From the NCBI GenBank assembly GCA_945494195.1, contig CALYVJ010000028.1, forward strand, positions 1 through 11,898: DNA of 11,898 bases, in the 5' to 3' direction. Positions within the stretch are counted from its first letter, which is position 1. Every line of letters begins with the position of its first letter. The translations under genes were made by a program, and so were the position numbers. This DNA comes from an uncultured Selenomonas sp. (GTDB lineage Bacteria > Bacillota > Negativicutes > Selenomonadales > Selenomonadaceae). Under the pieces are notes generated by a model, which saw nothing but the letters and a program-made list of their open reading frames with translations, was not told the DNA's origin and made no database searches. Positions 1 through 6,191 of this stretch are shown piece by piece.

Positions 1-18
1 ACCTAGTCATAGTTGGAT

Positions 19-25
19 CGGAGTG
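19..25 (+). promoter_or_regulatory. Ribosome binding site of glgD
   Basis: A CGGAGTG block lies about 9 nt upstream of a TTG codon at 33-35. It is the only good Shine-Dalgarno site here, and it supports the TTG as the glgD start. No promoter is visible in the 32 bases before the gene, so glgD is probably transcribed from upstream, perhaps with glgC. The upstream gene itself cannot be seen. Confidence 0.7.
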
Positions 26-32
26 AATAAAT

Positions 33-1139
33 TTGAAAACAGTAATGGGGATTATCAATCTTCAGGAAGATAATAGCTTGATTCGCGACCTGACGGTGCG
101 CCGTGCCGTAGAGTCAATACCATTTGCCGGACGGTACCGGTTGATCGACTTTACCTTATCCAGCATGGTGAATTCCGGCATCTCAAATGTCGGGGTCATG
201 CTGCCGGATAAACCGCGTTCGGTACTAGATCATCTGCGTTCGGGTAAAGATTGGGATTTGGCTCGCCACCATGATGGTTTGTTTTATCTTCCGGCATCGC
301 AGCAGGAAGATGTGAACCGTAAGGGTGATTTGAAGAATTTCTATCACAATCTGGATTTCTTCGAGCACAGTTCCCAGCGCTATGTCCTGCTGACCAGCGG
401 TAGTTTTGTCTACAATGTGGATTTCAGCCAGCTGTTGCGTTTCCACCAGAACACCAATGCCGATATCACTATGGTATATAATACGGCCAGTGAAGAAGCT
501 CATGGCAAGAATGTGGTCATTGAGACAGCTGAGAACGGCCTGGTTACGGATATTGCCGAGAAACCGGCTGTTTATGATGGAACACAGGTATCGACGAATG
601 TCTATCTCATGGAGAAGCGCATCTTTGTAGAAATGATTCGCTATACCTATGAACATGGTGGACAGGATTTCCTGATGGATGGTATCATCCGCCGGGCTGC
701 TGAGTATAACATCTATGGCTATGAACATGATGGTTACGTGGCCCATGTGGATTCTACGGCGGCATACTATAAAGCCAATATGGATATCCTGCAGCCAGAG
801 GTATGGGAGGAGCTCTTTATGGGGCAGCATCCCGTTTATACGAAGGTAAAGGATGAAGTGCCGGTCCAGTATAAGGAAACCGCCGATGTCAAGAATTCAC
901 TGATTGCCAATGGCTGCATTGTCCGCGGGGAAGTGGAGAACAGTATCCTGTTCCGCGGTGTCAAAGTGGCTGAGGGAGTCAAAATCAAAAATTCCATTAT
1001 CATGCAGAAATGCGACATTCAAGAAGGTTCTCTAATTGAAAATGTCATCTGTGATAAAAATGTCATCATCACGGAGGAGAAGTGGCTCAAGGGAGCTGCT
1101 AACTACCCGCTGATTGTTACAAAAAATGTCGTAATTTGA
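33..1139 (+). CDS. glgD: Glucose-1-phosphate adenylyltransferase-like subunit GlgD
   Basis: This is the GlgD paralogue of ADP-glucose pyrophosphorylase. In Firmicutes it partners the catalytic GlgC to make ADP-glucose for glycogen synthesis in the cytoplasm. The 368 residues match the family length. The N-terminal nucleotidyltransferase fold is recognisable from PFAGRYRLIDFTLSSMVNSG (about residues 30-49) and from the EKP motif around Lys177. The glycine/arginine-rich GGGxGxRLxPLT loop of catalytic GlgC is absent and replaced by INLQEDNSLIRDL, which is typical of GlgD as a regulatory or low-activity subunit. Residues ~285-350 have the hexapeptide pattern of a left-handed beta-helix (for example CIVRGEVENSILFRGVKV), the usual oligomerisation/allosteric domain. 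The start is TTG with a good RBS; the next codons give MKTVMGI. The gene is first in the visible operon, and glgC is expected just upstream. The subunit role is known from the family; partnership with GlgC here is inferred. Confidence 0.93.
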   Translation: MKTVMGIINLQEDNSLIRDLTVRRAVESIPFAGRYRLIDFTLSSMVNSGISNVGVMLPDKPRSVLDHLRSGKDWDLARHHDGLFYLPASQQEDVNRKGDLKNFYHNLDFFEHSSQRYVLLTSGSFVYNVDFSQLLRFHQNTNADITMVYNTASEEAHGKNVVIETAENGLVTDIAEKPAVYDGTQVSTNVYLMEKRIFVEMIRYTYEHGGQDFLMDGIIRRAAEYNIYGYEHDGYVAHVDSTAAYYKANMDILQPEVWEELFMGQHPVYTKVKDEVPVQYKETADVKNSLIANGCIVRGEVENSILFRGVKVAEGVKIKNSIIMQKCDIQEGSLIENVICDKNVIITEEKWLKGAANYPLIVTKNVVI

Positions 1140-1149
1140 TAGGCAAAGT

Positions 1150-1207
1150 CAGCCGTTGTAACGAGGTACCATTGCTTATAACGGGCAGTGGGCTCGGACA
1201 ACGGCTG
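1150..1207 (+). promoter_or_regulatory. Long imperfect hairpin in the glgD-glgP gap
   Basis: A 10-bp perfect outer stem, CAGCCGTTGT (1150-1159) with ACAACGGCTG (1198-1207), encloses a 4-bp stem (CGAG 1162-1165 with CTCG 1193-1196). That encloses a 7-bp stem with one G-U pair (CCATTGC 1169-1175 with GCAGTGG 1185-1191) and a 9-nt loop. Small internal loops separate the three helices. No run of U follows directly, so it does not look like a standard terminator. It could be an mRNA stabiliser, a processing site or a translation regulator ahead of glgP. The structure was worked out by eye from base complementarity. Confidence 0.7.
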
Positions 1208-1250
1208 TTCTTATTGTAAAAAACTTAAGGTATTTGTGGCTCAAGGCCAA

Positions 1251-1257
1251 AGGGGAG
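1251..1257 (+). promoter_or_regulatory. Ribosome binding site that fixes the glgP start
   Basis: AGGGGAG sits 8 nt before a TTG at 1266-1268. The reading frame is open further upstream to a GTG at 1188, but that GTG lies inside the intercistronic hairpin, has no Shine-Dalgarno, and would add 26 residues (GSDNGCSYCKK...) unlike any phosphorylase N-terminus. The TTG at 1266 is therefore preferred. Confidence 0.8.
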
Positions 1258-1265
1258 TGTTTTAT

Positions 1266-3743
1266 TTGGCAAGAGAAAAGAAAGAAAAAAAACAGAAGGG
1301 ATCAAAGAGCAAGGAGTTTGAAAAGCTTAAAGAGGGTCTTAAAGTTCGTTTTGTGAATACCGCTCATATCATGTGGGGGCGTGCCCTCAATGAACTGACG
1401 GAAAATGAAATTTATCAGACTGTGGCAGCAACAGCCAAACAGTATATTTCCGATAACTGGATCAAGACAAATCGCACCTATGAAGAGCGCGAGGAAAAGC
1501 AGGTTTATTATTTCTCCATTGAATTTTTGATGGGGCGTCTGTTGAAATCAAATCTGATTAATCTCGGTATTGAAGAAGCAGTTCGGGAGGTTTTGGAAGG
1601 ATTTGACCTAAACTTATCCGAAGTCTTCGAGGAAGAGCCGGATGCCGGTCTCGGCAATGGCGGCTTGGGACGCCTGGCTGCCTGCTTCATCGACTCGATG
1701 GCAGCTCACCGACTGCCAGGACATGGCTGCAGCATCCGCTATCAGTATGGGTTGTTTGAACAGAAAATCATCAATGGCAACCAGATTGAGATTCCGGATA
1801 ACTGGCTGAAAAATGGGTTTGCCTGGGAGTATCGCAAACCAGATAAGGCTGTTGATGTAAAATTTGGCGGCAATGCCTACATGAAGGAAATGCCGGACGG
1901 CAGCCTCAAACTAGTTCATGAGCATGCGCGGACGGTAATGGCAGTTCCGTATGATGTGCCAATTGTAGGCTATCACAACAATACGGTCAATACGCTGCGC
2001 CTTTGGAATGCAGAAGTCAATCGCGATTTTTCGGATTATGGCATGCTGACCCAGGAACAGATGCGGCAAAAAAATGAATATCGCCTGTTCGTGGAAAGCA
2101 TTACGCGTTATCTGTATCCGGATGATAGTACCTATGAAGGCCGTCGCATGCGCTTGATACAGGAGTACTTTATGACTTCGGCTGGCGTACAGAGCATCGT
2201 CCGCCACTTTAAGAAGACGGGCATGAATCTGCATGATTTTGCCCAGAAGATTGCTATCCATATCAACGATACGCATCCGGCTGTGGCAGTGGCAGAACTT
2301 ATGCGCATCCTGGTGGATGAAGAGGGCTTTGAGTGGAATGAGGCTTGGGCAATCACGAAGAACACCATTGCCTATACCAATCATACGATTATGCCGGAGG
2401 CCTTGGAGACGTGGCCTGTAGATATGTTCCGGGAACTTTTGCCACGCATTTATATGATTATTGATGAAATAAACCGCCGTCATCTTTTGGAAGTACGGGC
2501 CCGTTACCCGCGTAACGAAGGCAAGGTCCATGCCCTTTCCATTATCCAGGATGGATTGGTCCATATGGCCAGACTTTCCATTGTAGGCGGTCATAGTGTC
2601 AATGGCGTTGCCAAAATCCATTCGGATATTTTGAAGGATACGACATTGCGGGATTTCTATGAGTACAATCCGAAGATGTTCAACAATAAGACGAACGGCA
2701 TCACCCATCGCCGGTGGCTCATGGGGGCTAATCCAGAGCTGGCGGATCTCATCGATGCGACTATCGGCAGCCGCCGCTGGCATCGTCATCCGGAACAGCT
2801 GGATTTGCTCAATGATTATGTGGAAGACAAACCTTTTCTGGCGGAACTTGGCAAGATCAAACACCTCCGCAAAGAGGCTTTGGCAAAATACATCAAAGAG
2901 CACAATGGCATTGAGGTCAACCCGGATTCCATTTTCGATATCCAGGTTAAACGCATCCATTCCTATAAGCGCCAGCTTATGAATATCATGCACATCATGT
3001 ATCAGTATCACAAGCTCAAGACGGATAAGAGCTTTGATATGCTGCCGACTACGTATATTTTTGGCGGTAAGGCAGCACCAGGATACTATATCGCTAAAGA
3101 GACGATTCGCCTGATCCTGGCTGTGGCAGATAAGGTCAACAACGATAAGTCCATCAAGGGGAAAATCAAGATTGTCTTTATTGAAAACTTTGGCGTATCG
3201 ATTGGTGAGATCGTCTATCCGGCCGCTGATGTCAGCGAGCAGATTTCCACTGCTTCGAAGGAAGCTTCGGGGACTGGCAATATGAAATTCATGATGAATG
3301 GTGCTATTACCCTGGGAACCCTTGACGGGGCAAATGTCGAAATCCGTGAGGCAGTAGGCGGCGATGAGCACTGTGTAATTTTTGGCCTGCGGGCGGAAGA
3401 GGTATTGAACTATTACGCAACGGGAACTTATTCTGCTTGGGATGAGTACAATACCAATGAAAATGTCCGTATCGTTGTGAACCAGCTGACGGATGGGACT
3501 TATGGTGATTTCCGTTCGCTTTATGAATATCTCGTCCATGCAAACGATGAGTTCTTTATCATGAAGGACTTCAATGCCTATGCTGCGGCTCATGTGGAAA
3601 TCATGAAGCGGTATCAGGATCGTTTCCATTGGCTTAAATCATCGGCTATGAATATTGCCAATTCCGGATGCTTCTCGTCTGACCGGACTATCGACGAGTA
3701 TGCAAATCAAATCTGGCAGGTAAAACCTGTCATGATTCCATAA
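1266..3743 (+). CDS. glgP: Glycogen/starch/alpha-glucan phosphorylase (GT35)
   Basis: GlgP removes glucose from non-reducing alpha-1,4 ends of glycogen as glucose-1-phosphate, using pyridoxal phosphate, in the cytoplasm. From the TTG start the protein is 825 residues, the normal family length. Visible family signatures are LGNGGLGRLAACF (from residue 129), HINDTHPAVAVAELMR (from 332), the phosphate-site block QVKRIHSYKRQ with Lys562/Arg563, and the PLP motif EASGTGNMKFMMNGA, in which Lys674 is the expected Schiff-base lysine. The QVKRIH block usually continues EYKRQ; here the Glu is Ser. All core motifs are intact, so it should be active. The first ~25 residues form a strongly basic, low-complexity extension (MAREKKEKKQKGSKSKEFEK). 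It lies between glgD and glgB, separated from both by structured gaps, so breakdown is encoded within the biosynthetic operon. Confidence 0.96.
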   Translation: MAREKKEKKQKGSKSKEFEKLKEGLKVRFVNTAHIMWGRALNELTENEIYQTVAATAKQYISDNWIKTNRTYEEREEKQVYYFSIEFLMGRLLKSNLINLGIEEAVREVLEGFDLNLSEVFEEEPDAGLGNGGLGRLAACFIDSMAAHRLPGHGCSIRYQYGLFEQKIINGNQIEIPDNWLKNGFAWEYRKPDKAVDVKFGGNAYMKEMPDGSLKLVHEHARTVMAVPYDVPIVGYHNNTVNTLRLWNAEVNRDFSDYGMLTQEQMRQKNEYRLFVESITRYLYPDDSTYEGRRMRLIQEYFMTSAGVQSIVRHFKKTGMNLHDFAQKIAIHINDTHPAVAVAELMRILVDEEGFEWNEAWAITKNTIAYTNHTIMPEALETWPVDMFRELLPRIYMIIDEINRRHLLEVRARYPRNEGKVHALSIIQDGLVHMARLSIVGGHSVNGVAKIHSDILKDTTLRDFYEYNPKMFNNKTNGITHRRWLMGANPELADLIDATIGSRRWHRHPEQLDLLNDYVEDKPFLAELGKIKHLRKEALAKYIKEHNGIEVNPDSIFDIQVKRIHSYKRQLMNIMHIMYQYHKLKTDKSFDMLPTTYIFGGKAAPGYYIAKETIRLILAVADKVNNDKSIKGKIKIVFIENFGVSIGEIVYPAADVSEQISTASKEASGTGNMKFMMNGAITLGTLDGANVEIREAVGGDEHCVIFGLRAEEVLNYYATGTYSAWDEYNTNENVRIVVNQLTDGTYGDFRSLYEYLVHANDEFFIMKDFNAYAAAHVEIMKRYQDRFHWLKSSAMNIANSGCFSSDRTIDEYANQIWQVKPVMIP

Positions 3744-3752
3744 GGAGCTGGA

Positions 3753-3794
3753 TTATTGATGGCAGGCGAGTGGGATTCGCCTGCCTATCAATGG
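3753..3794 (+). promoter_or_regulatory. Hairpin in the glgP-glgB gap
   Basis: A 9-bp perfect stem (GGCAGGCGA 3761-3769 with TCGCCTGCC 3777-3785) closes a 7-nt loop. After a single-nt bulge (3786) the helix continues with TTGAT 3756-3760 pairing with ATCAA 3787-3791, an A-T pair (3755/3792) and two G-U pairs. It begins about 10 nt after the glgP stop and ends about 8 nt before the glgB ribosome binding site. No U-run follows, so it is not a standard terminator. mRNA protection of the upstream message or translational control of glgB are plausible roles. Confidence 0.75.
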
Positions 3795-3800
3795 ATATAA
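3759..3800 (+). CDS. Possible 13-codon leader-type ORF before glgB
   Basis: An ATG at 3759 (with an in-frame TTG just before it) opens a 13-residue frame, MAGEWDSPAYQWI, ending in TAA at 3798-3800. A strong Shine-Dalgarno, TAAGGAG, overlaps the glgP stop codon and lies 11 nt upstream, at the long end of useful spacing. The stop falls one base before the glgB ribosome binding site, and almost the whole ORF lies inside the hairpin at 3753-3794. A ribosome reading it would melt the hairpin and finish beside the glgB start region, so translational coupling is possible. No homology is recognised and the frame could be chance. Confidence 0.3.
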   Translation: MAGEWDSPAYQWI

Positions 3801-3801
3801 C

Positions 3802-3812
3802 AGGGGGGGGGA
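3802..3812 (+). promoter_or_regulatory. Ribosome binding site of glgB made of a 9-G tract
   Basis: A run of nine G (3803-3811) flanked by A on each side is the only Shine-Dalgarno-like sequence before the glgB TTG at 3818, with about 6 nt from the end of the run to the start. Its homopolymeric nature is unusual, because such runs are prone to replication slippage, which would change SD-start spacing. An in-frame ATG at 3791 would put the G-run inside the coding region (MDITGGGINLKTSD), but that ATG has no ribosome binding site. Confidence 0.65.
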
Positions 3813-3817
3813 TTAAT

Positions 3818-6178
3818 TTGAAAACATCAGATCTTAGTGAATTTGACCGATATTTATTCCATCAGGGAACAAACTATCATGCCTATGAGATGCTTGGAGC
3901 TCATTTCGTGGAGGAAAATGGCAAAAAGGGCGTACGGTTTGCGGTTTGGGCACCCCATGCCAAATCCATCACGGTGGTTGGTGATTTCAACAACTGGGAT
4001 GACCGGGTAAATCCGATGACCCGTTTGGATGATGGGGAGATTTGGTCGGTATTTTTGGAAAACATTCCTGAAGGGGCACTTTACAAATATGCGATCGAAC
4101 CCCAGTGGGGGGGACCTCGCATCTTGAAGGCTGACCCCTATGGATTCTACGCGGAAAAGAAACCGAATACGGCTTCTCGGGTCTATGATATGAGTCGCTA
4201 TGAATGGAAGGATAATGCCTGGGCGGAGCAGAAACGCCGGGAATCCTCCTATGAGCGGCCGATGCTTACCTATGAGGTTCATGCTGGTTCTTGGCGGCGC
4301 AATGCCGATGGGGAGTATCTGTCGTATCGCGAGCTGGCCGACCAGCTCGTTGACTACGTTCGGGACATGAACTATACTCATATTGAGTTTATGCCGCTTT
4401 GCGAACATCCTTTTGATGGTTCTTGGGGCTATCAGGCAACGGGGTATTATGCGGTGACCAGTCGCTATGGCACGCCGGATGATTTCCGTTATCTGGTTGA
4501 CCGGGCGCATGCGAATGGCATCGGCGTTATCATGGATTGGGTACCGGGACATTTCTGCAAGGATGAACAGGGACTCCGCCATTTTGATGGTCAGACTCTC
4601 TATGAATCGGATAATGAGACTCGTGCCGAGAACTGGGAGTGGGGAACCACGAACTTCGATTACGGCCGTACGGAGGTTCAGAGTTTCTTGATTTCCAATG
4701 CCATGTTCTGGTTCGAGGAATTCCATATTGATGGGTTGCGCATTGATGCGGTAGCGAATATGCTCTACCTTAATTATGGACGCAAAGACGGTGAGTGGCA
4801 GCCCAACAAGTATGGGGATACAGGTAATCTGGAGGCTATGGATTTTTTGAAGAAGCTCAATGAGGCTATCTTCCAGTACCATCCACAGGCGTTGATGATT
4901 GCTGAGGAGTCAACGGCCTGGCCGTTGATTTCCAAGCCAGTCTATATGGGTGGTATGGGCTTTAATTACAAGTGGAATATGGGCTGGATGAATGATATGC
5001 TCAAATATATGAGCTTGGATCCAATCTATCGTAAGTGGAATCACGATAAGGTTACGTTCTCGTTCATGTATGCCTTTTCGGAAAACTTTGTACTGCCATT
5101 GTCCCATGATGAGGTCGTTCATGGCAAGTGCTCGCTTATCAGCAAGATGCCTGGCGATTATTGGCAAAAGTTTGCTGGCTTGCGTTCCTTCTTTGGCTAT
5201 TGGATGGCTCATCCTGGTAAGAAGTTGCTGTTCATGGGAGGCGAGTTCGGTCAGTTCATCGAGTGGAATTACGATGATAGTCTGGATTGGCATCTGGTGG
5301 AACAGTATGAGATGCATACAAAGATGAAGGAATATTCCAAGGCGCTCAATAAATTCTATTGTGACCATAAGGCTTTTTGGCAGGTGGATTTCGATTGGAA
5401 TGGTTTCCAATGGATTGACTGCAACGATAATGAGAATAGCATTGTATCCTTTATCCGCAAGGCAGACGACAGCAACGACTTCATCATTGCCATCTGCAAC
5501 TTCACGCCAGAGGTTCGCCATAATTACCGGATTGGTGTTCCTTCCAAGGGAAATTATGTGGAGGTATTCAATTCGGATGATGAGGCCTTTGGCGGCAGCG
5601 GTGTCAAGAATGCCAATGAAATTGCTTCGGTGGATATTCCCTGGCATAACCGGGAACAGTCCATTACGCTTACTATCCCGCCGTTGGCAACTATCTATCT
5701 GCGTTTAAACGGTCAGACTGGTGCAGGAACGTCTTTTTCTGAAGCTTCGGCGGAAGTAGACGCCAGAGGCCATGAGGAAAAAGAATCTGCCGATAAGGCA
5801 GAAGCCGCTGAAGTAAAGGCCACGGCTAAGCGCCGTGGCCGTCCGAAAAAGACAGAGGCAGAAAAGAAGGAACCAGCCAAGAAAACAGTGGCGAAGAAAA
5901 CGACCCGTAAGACCACTGCCCAAGTGACGGCGGCGAAAGTGGAACAGTCTAAGGAAGAAACGAAGAAAGAAGAAAAGCCCAAGAAAGCTGCGGCTAAGAA
6001 AGCTTCTACTGCCAAAACGGCCACGAAAAAAACGACAGCAGCTAAAAAAGATTCTGGATCTGCTGCCGCTAAGAAAGCAACTACCCCTAAGAAGGCAACA
6101 AAAAAATCTGCTGCTGTTACGACGGCAGCCCGTAAGAAAACGGTGAAGAAAAAAGCTGTTGCCGTCGGCGATGAATAA
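3818..6178 (+). CDS. glgB: 1,4-alpha-glucan branching enzyme GlgB with Lys/Ala-rich tail
   Basis: GlgB cuts an alpha-1,4 chain and re-attaches it through an alpha-1,6 bond, creating glycogen branches. From the TTG at 3818 it has 786 residues: a CBM48-type beta-sandwich (about 30-110, with WAPHAKSITVVGDFNNW), a GH13 barrel, and a C-terminal beta domain ending near PPLATIYLRL (residue ~630). The catalytic residues are present: Asp310 in GLRIDAVANM, Glu363 in IAEEST, Asp431 in LSHDEVVHGK. This core is the compact branching-enzyme length without an extra N1 domain. Unlike ordinary GlgB it continues for ~155 residues: an acidic linker, then a Lys/Ala/Thr-rich tail with an AT-hook-like motif. The start is chosen from the G-rich ribosome binding site; the upstream GTG at 3770 and ATG at 3791 lack one. 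The stop is 13 nt before glgA and is followed at once by the glgA Shine-Dalgarno, so the two are probably coupled. Confidence 0.95.
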   Translation: MKTSDLSEFDRYLFHQGTNYHAYEMLGAHFVEENGKKGVRFAVWAPHAKSITVVGDFNNWDDRVNPMTRLDDGEIWSVFLENIPEGALYKYAIEPQWGGPRILKADPYGFYAEKKPNTASRVYDMSRYEWKDNAWAEQKRRESSYERPMLTYEVHAGSWRRNADGEYLSYRELADQLVDYVRDMNYTHIEFMPLCEHPFDGSWGYQATGYYAVTSRYGTPDDFRYLVDRAHANGIGVIMDWVPGHFCKDEQGLRHFDGQTLYESDNETRAENWEWGTTNFDYGRTEVQSFLISNAMFWFEEFHIDGLRIDAVANMLYLNYGRKDGEWQPNKYGDTGNLEAMDFLKKLNEAIFQYHPQALMIAEESTAWPLISKPVYMGGMGFNYKWNMGWMNDMLKYMSLDPIYRKWNHDKVTFSFMYAFSENFVLPLSHDEVVHGKCSLISKMPGDYWQKFAGLRSFFGYWMAHPGKKLLFMGGEFGQFIEWNYDDSLDWHLVEQYEMHTKMKEYSKALNKFYCDHKAFWQVDFDWNGFQWIDCNDNENSIVSFIRKADDSNDFIIAICNFTPEVRHNYRIGVPSKGNYVEVFNSDDEAFGGSGVKNANEIASVDIPWHNREQSITLTIPPLATIYLRLNGQTGAGTSFSEASAEVDARGHEEKESADKAEAAEVKATAKRRGRPKKTEAEKKEPAKKTVAKKTTRKTTAQVTAAKVEQSKEETKKEEKPKKAAAKKASTAKTATKKTTAAKKDSGSAAAKKATTPKKATKKSAAVTTAARKKTVKKKAVAVGDE
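5711..6175 (+). other. Histone H1/AlgP-like basic tail of GlgB with AT-hook-like motif
   Basis: This segment encodes residues ~632-786 of GlgB. Residues 642-667 form a mostly acidic linker rich in Glu, Asp and Ala. They are followed by KRRGRPKK (residues 671-678, bases 5828-5851), which matches the GRP core with basic flanks of an AT-hook. The rest is low complexity and built from Lys pairs spaced by Ala/Thr/Pro (AKK, TKK, PKK repeated). By hand count, about 38 of 155 residues are Lys and 6 are Arg, with one aromatic residue. Both AAA and AAG, and varied Ala and Thr codons, are used, so it is not a simple DNA repeat expansion. Such sequence is expected to be disordered and polyanion-binding; its role on a branching enzyme is unknown to me. 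Confidence 0.9.
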
Positions 6179-6183
6179 GGAGG
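6177..6183 (+). promoter_or_regulatory. Ribosome binding site that fixes the glgA start
   Basis: AAGGAGG overlaps the glgB stop codon. It is 8 nt before the ATG at 6192 and only 2 nt before the in-frame ATG at 6186, so 6192 is favoured. That choice gives the standard GlgA N-terminus MKVLYVASEVVPFAKTGGL. Overlap with the glgB stop implies translational coupling. Confidence 0.85.
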
Positions 6184-6191
6184 ATATGGGT

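Noticed and set aside
1172..1219. 15-codon TTG-initiated ORF in the glgD-glgP gap
   Set aside because: It has only a weak GAGG upstream at short spacing and stops about 30 nt before the glgP ribosome binding site, so a chance frame is more likely than a leader peptide.
1188..1265. Upstream GTG start for glgP adding 26 residues
   Set aside because: The GTG sits in the intercistronic hairpin without a ribosome binding site, and the added residues do not resemble a phosphorylase N-terminus.
1911..3629. Open frame of 572 codons on the - strand inside glgP
   Set aside because: It lies wholly antisense to a strongly conserved phosphorylase, has no recognisable domain, and arises from codon bias on the opposite strand.
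3854..4882. Open frame of 342 codons on the - strand inside glgB
   Set aside because: It is antisense to the conserved CBM48 and GH13 core and its product resembles no family I recognise.
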